Shown: positions 31,378 through 33,598 of the stretch, one piece after another | Numbering within the stretch: position 1 is the first letter of the stretch | Layout of the letters: each line of letters starts with the position of its first letter | Assembly (NCBI GenBank): GCA_019192515.1 | Contig: JAHCMM010000243.1 | Coordinates: forward strand, 8,741-42,338 | DNA: 33,598 nt | Reading direction: 5' to 3' | From: Cyclobacteriaceae bacterium SS2 | Lineage (GTDB): Bacteria; Bacteroidota; Bacteroidia; Cytophagales; Cyclobacteriaceae | Notes under the pieces: model-generated | The model's input: the letters and a program-made list of their open reading frames with translations, nothing else | The model's database searches: none | Told to the model about the DNA's origin: nothing | Program-made: the position numbers and the translations under genes

Positions 31378-32838
31378 ATGATTGAAAGACTACCTTATCT
31401 GATGATGCTCATCCTTTTGATGAGCTGCACTGATATTGAAAAAAAGACCCCACAAAGCACAAAGCCAAACATCGTCCTCATCGTCGCGGATGACCTCGGA
31501 TGGGCAGATCTTGGGTTTACCGGGAGTGACCTTTTTGAAACTCCCAACATAGATCAGCTGGCCAAAGAGGGCATGTATTTCAGTAACTTTTACTCAGCCA
31601 GCCCGGTCTGCTCGCCTACCAGGGCCTCCATTTTGACCGGAAAATATCCCGCCCGGCTGAAGATGACCACCCACTATGAGAATTCGGAAGATTACTGGAG
31701 AAATAAGGGTCGCGACATGACGGAGTATAACACAAGGCTGGTCCAGCCGAAAACGGTCGGTAACCTTCCTCAATCAGAAATCACCATTGCCGAGTATCTG
31801 AAAGAGCAGGGTTATTTCACGGCTCACATTGGGAAATGGCACCTTGGAAACTTTGAACATTACCCGGAAAACCAGGGCTTTGATGTGAATGTCGGTGGGA
31901 CTGCCTGGGGCGCGCCTGATACGTATTGGTACCCCTGGACAGGCAACAACTTCCAAAAGCAGATCCGCTACATCCCCGGATTGGTGCTGGGAGCTGACTC
32001 CGGAGCATACTTGCCAGACCGATTGACGGATAAGGCGCTGGAGGTGATTGAGCAAAAGAAAGCCGATCCATTTTTCCTTCACCTCAATTTTCACATCCCC
32101 CACACACCCATGGAGGGCAAGCAGCAGCTGGTGGATTATTTCAGCAAGAAGATCAAGCCGGGAATGAAAGACACCAACCCTGTGTATGCAGCCATGATCA
32201 AGACCATGGATGAGAATGTGGGCCGGATGTTGACAGGGCTGGAGCAGGCTGGAATCACTTCCAATACCATCGTGATGTTTTTGTCTGACAATGGCGGACG
32301 AGTGGGAGAGTTTCAGCAATGGGAGACGGTAGCTAACAATGCTCCGCTGAGATCTGGTAAAGGATCGCTCTACGAAGGCGGGATCAGGGTTCCGTTGATC
32401 ATCAAATGGCCCGGAAAAATCAATGCGGGCAGTGTCAGCGATGTGCCCCTGATCACCAATGATCTATTTCCCACCATTGCCGGGATGGTGTCGGGCCAAG
32501 CAGCGGATACCGACGGGCTCTCCATGATGCCCTTGTTGCAGGAGCCATCAGGAGATCTGGGAAGAGAGGAGATTTTCTGGCATTACCCACATTATTATAC
32601 CACTACCACACCCGCCAGTGCTGTTCGTCGGGGCAAATGGAAGCTGATCCAGTACTTTGAAGGCGACCAGGTAGAGTTGTACGACCTGGAGCAGGACCTG
32701 GGTGAAGAAAAGGACGTGAGCAAAGATTTCCCGGAGGTGGCAGCGGAGTTGAAGCAATCGCTGGAAGCCTGGCTGAAGGGTGTGGAGGCACAACTACCGG
32801 AGGTTAATCCAAAGTATGATCCGAAGGCGGGAAATTAA
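31378..32838 (+). CDS. Type I sulfatase lipoprotein (second of the pair)
   Basis: I chose ATG 31378: the protein (486 residues) then starts MIERLPYLMMLILLMSC, a lipoprotein signal with lipid cysteine C17. The upstream frame (from 31153) only overlaps the previous gene by chance. It is an S1 sulfatase: VADDLGWADLGFTGS (D38/D39), the formylglycine motif CSPTR (C78-R82) in SPVCSPTRASILTGKYPAR, HIGKWHLG, and FLSDNGGRVG. The C-terminus (VELYDLEQDLGEEKDVSKD) is standard. It differs from the first sulfatase of the pair, and it may act on the same glycan at another sulfate position (inference). No gene follows in the window. Confidence 0.92.
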   Translation: MIERLPYLMMLILLMSCTDIEKKTPQSTKPNIVLIVADDLGWADLGFTGSDLFETPNIDQLAKEGMYFSNFYSASPVCSPTRASILTGKYPARLKMTTHYENSEDYWRNKGRDMTEYNTRLVQPKTVGNLPQSEITIAEYLKEQGYFTAHIGKWHLGNFEHYPENQGFDVNVGGTAWGAPDTYWYPWTGNNFQKQIRYIPGLVLGADSGAYLPDRLTDKALEVIEQKKADPFFLHLNFHIPHTPMEGKQQLVDYFSKKIKPGMKDTNPVYAAMIKTMDENVGRMLTGLEQAGITSNTIVMFLSDNGGRVGEFQQWETVANNAPLRSGKGSLYEGGIRVPLIIKWPGKINAGSVSDVPLITNDLFPTIAGMVSGQAADTDGLSMMPLLQEPSGDLGREEIFWHYPHYYTTTTPASAVRRGKWKLIQYFEGDQVELYDLEQDLGEEKDVSKDFPEVAAELKQSLEAWLKGVEAQLPEVNPKYDPKAGN

Positions 32839-32899
32839 CTGGGGGCCTGAATTCTGAAATGACAACACTTTCTAAGTCATGTGGGCCGGAAAGGAATAA

Positions 32900-33153
32900 G
32901 CCACTAATGCTAAATATTATATTTTAATAAAGCCACGGATTCACAAATCACTTTCAACCATAGCTGTCCTAAATAAGTAGTACTGACTTTTGTTACACAG
33001 TTATTGCATAATCTGGAAGGTAAATATTTCAAATTATCACAAATTATTCTGACAAGGTCAGAATAGGGTGGGGAAATACTGTGTTTCAGTCGGATATTCG
33101 AGCAATTCTTTTTTCTATATCTACTTTCCTCGATCCATTCGTGCATTAGTGGC
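32900..33153. repeat. Inverted repeat, 11-bp arms about 230 bp apart
   Basis: GCCACTAATGC (32900-32910) and GCATTAGTGGC (33143-33153) are perfect complements. Just inside the left arm and just outside the right arm lie same-orientation copies of the phrase CCACGGATTCAC (32934-32945 and 33181-33192), each followed by similar AATCAC...TTCA text. This looks like a small composite repeat element. Confidence 0.6.
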
Positions 33154-33215
33154 CAGTCAATGGATACAAATAGGATAAGACCACGGATTCACCAATCACA
33201 TTCAGCCATAATGTC

Positions 33216-33381
33216 ACTCCTTCGGAGTTTAATTTTGTATTGATGAGATTTCTACAATCCTGTCATCCCTTCGGGATTCGTATTGTACGCAGTTTAGCCA
33301 AAACTCCTAGATTAATGTTTATCGATCTTAACTGACCAGTTTGCTAAAGAGAATAGGCCAGGATTAATCCCGAAGGGATGA
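33216..33381. repeat. Cluster of TTCG-type mini-hairpins
   Basis: ACTCCTTCGGAGT (33216-33228) and ATCCCTTCGGGAT (33265-33277) each close on a C(TTCG)G loop. TCATCCCTTCGGGATT (33263-33278) is perfectly complementary over 16 bp to AATCCCGAAGGGATGA (33366-33381), 87 nt away. No coding sequence is seen, and from 33382 to the end only a further pair GCAGAGG (33499-33505) / CCTCTGC (33553-33559) is visible. Confidence 0.7.
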
Positions 33382-33598
33382 TACTATTATAGATGCTAGA
33401 TCGAATAAAATATCAAAACCCCGAAGGCCTGCCTGGCCCTTTAGATTTAGCTGTCCATAAAAAGTTCTATTTTCAAGTGTTCTTAAGAGATTAAGAAAGC
33501 AGAGGTGAACTGGCCTGCCTGCTAGATGTAATTATCTAACTACCGAATTAGTCCTCTGCCTTCTAATTGAACGGACCATTTAGAATTATAGGCTTTTA

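Noticed and set aside
32910-33146. Possible 78-residue gene on the minus strand
   Set aside because: It lies wholly within the inverted-repeat element at 32900-33153, has atypical composition and no motif.

Overview
The window looks like a chromosomal segment of a Bacteroidota bacterium, probably a marine or otherwise free-living member of the Cytophagales. The grounds are: genes without Shine-Dalgarno sequences, several -7 boxes of the Bacteroidota type TAnnTTTG, an HU-like protein of the Bacteroidota 'HIG' type, a DUF2306 membrane protein, a small GldL-like membrane protein, and many secreted enzymes or lipoproteins directed at polysaccharides. The assignment is an inference from gene content.

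Left part (1-10106), mostly ordinary chromosome: the N-terminal part of an ethylene-receptor-like membrane sensor (cut by the window edge), a thioredoxin-fold exported protein followed by glutamate racemase (murI), a small coiled-coil lipoprotein, a large exported PHP-like putative metallohydrolase, an unknown exported protein, the recombination ATPase rarA, a sodium:amino-acid symporter with an unusual inserted domain, and an exported M28 metallopeptidase.

Carbohydrate block 1 (10162-19413): a GH113-like glycosidase, a beta-propeller (BNR) protein fused to a GH105-type unsaturated glycuronyl hydrolase, a sulfatase, a GH29 alpha-L-fucosidase lipoprotein, then on the other strand a zinc-ribbon short-chain dehydrogenase, and an exported alpha/beta-hydrolase (esterase-like) lipoprotein. 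Together they suggest breakdown of a sulfated, fucose- and uronate-containing polysaccharide. No SusC/SusD pair is present in the window.

Accessory block (about 19414-29550): a single-domain GIY-YIG nuclease gene embedded in a family of palindromic repeats, of which one gene-less copy still carries the end of the nuclease reading frame; an 82-bp duplicated hairpin element; a 67-residue GldL-like membrane protein; an A+T-rich two-gene unit encoding two different PD-(D/E)XK nuclease-fold proteins, one with a possible translation-factor-like C-terminal barrel and one anchored in the membrane; a 5 x 22-bp array of palindromes; an HU-like gene with a strong terminator; and three toxin-antitoxin modules (a ParE pair with a broken toxin, an intact ParE/RelE pair, and a Doc/Fic pair). 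A polysaccharide deacetylase sits between the toxin modules, and a relic of the C-terminus of a paralogous deacetylase lies beyond the Doc pair.

Carbohydrate block 2 (29952-32838): two consecutive formylglycine sulfatases. The last 760 bases hold inverted repeats and short hairpins but no credible gene.

The best candidates for an undescribed system are the two-nuclease unit at 22753-25486 and the GIY-YIG/palindrome family at 19454-21534; the 22-bp palindrome array at 25724-25833 is the clearest unexplained non-coding structure.
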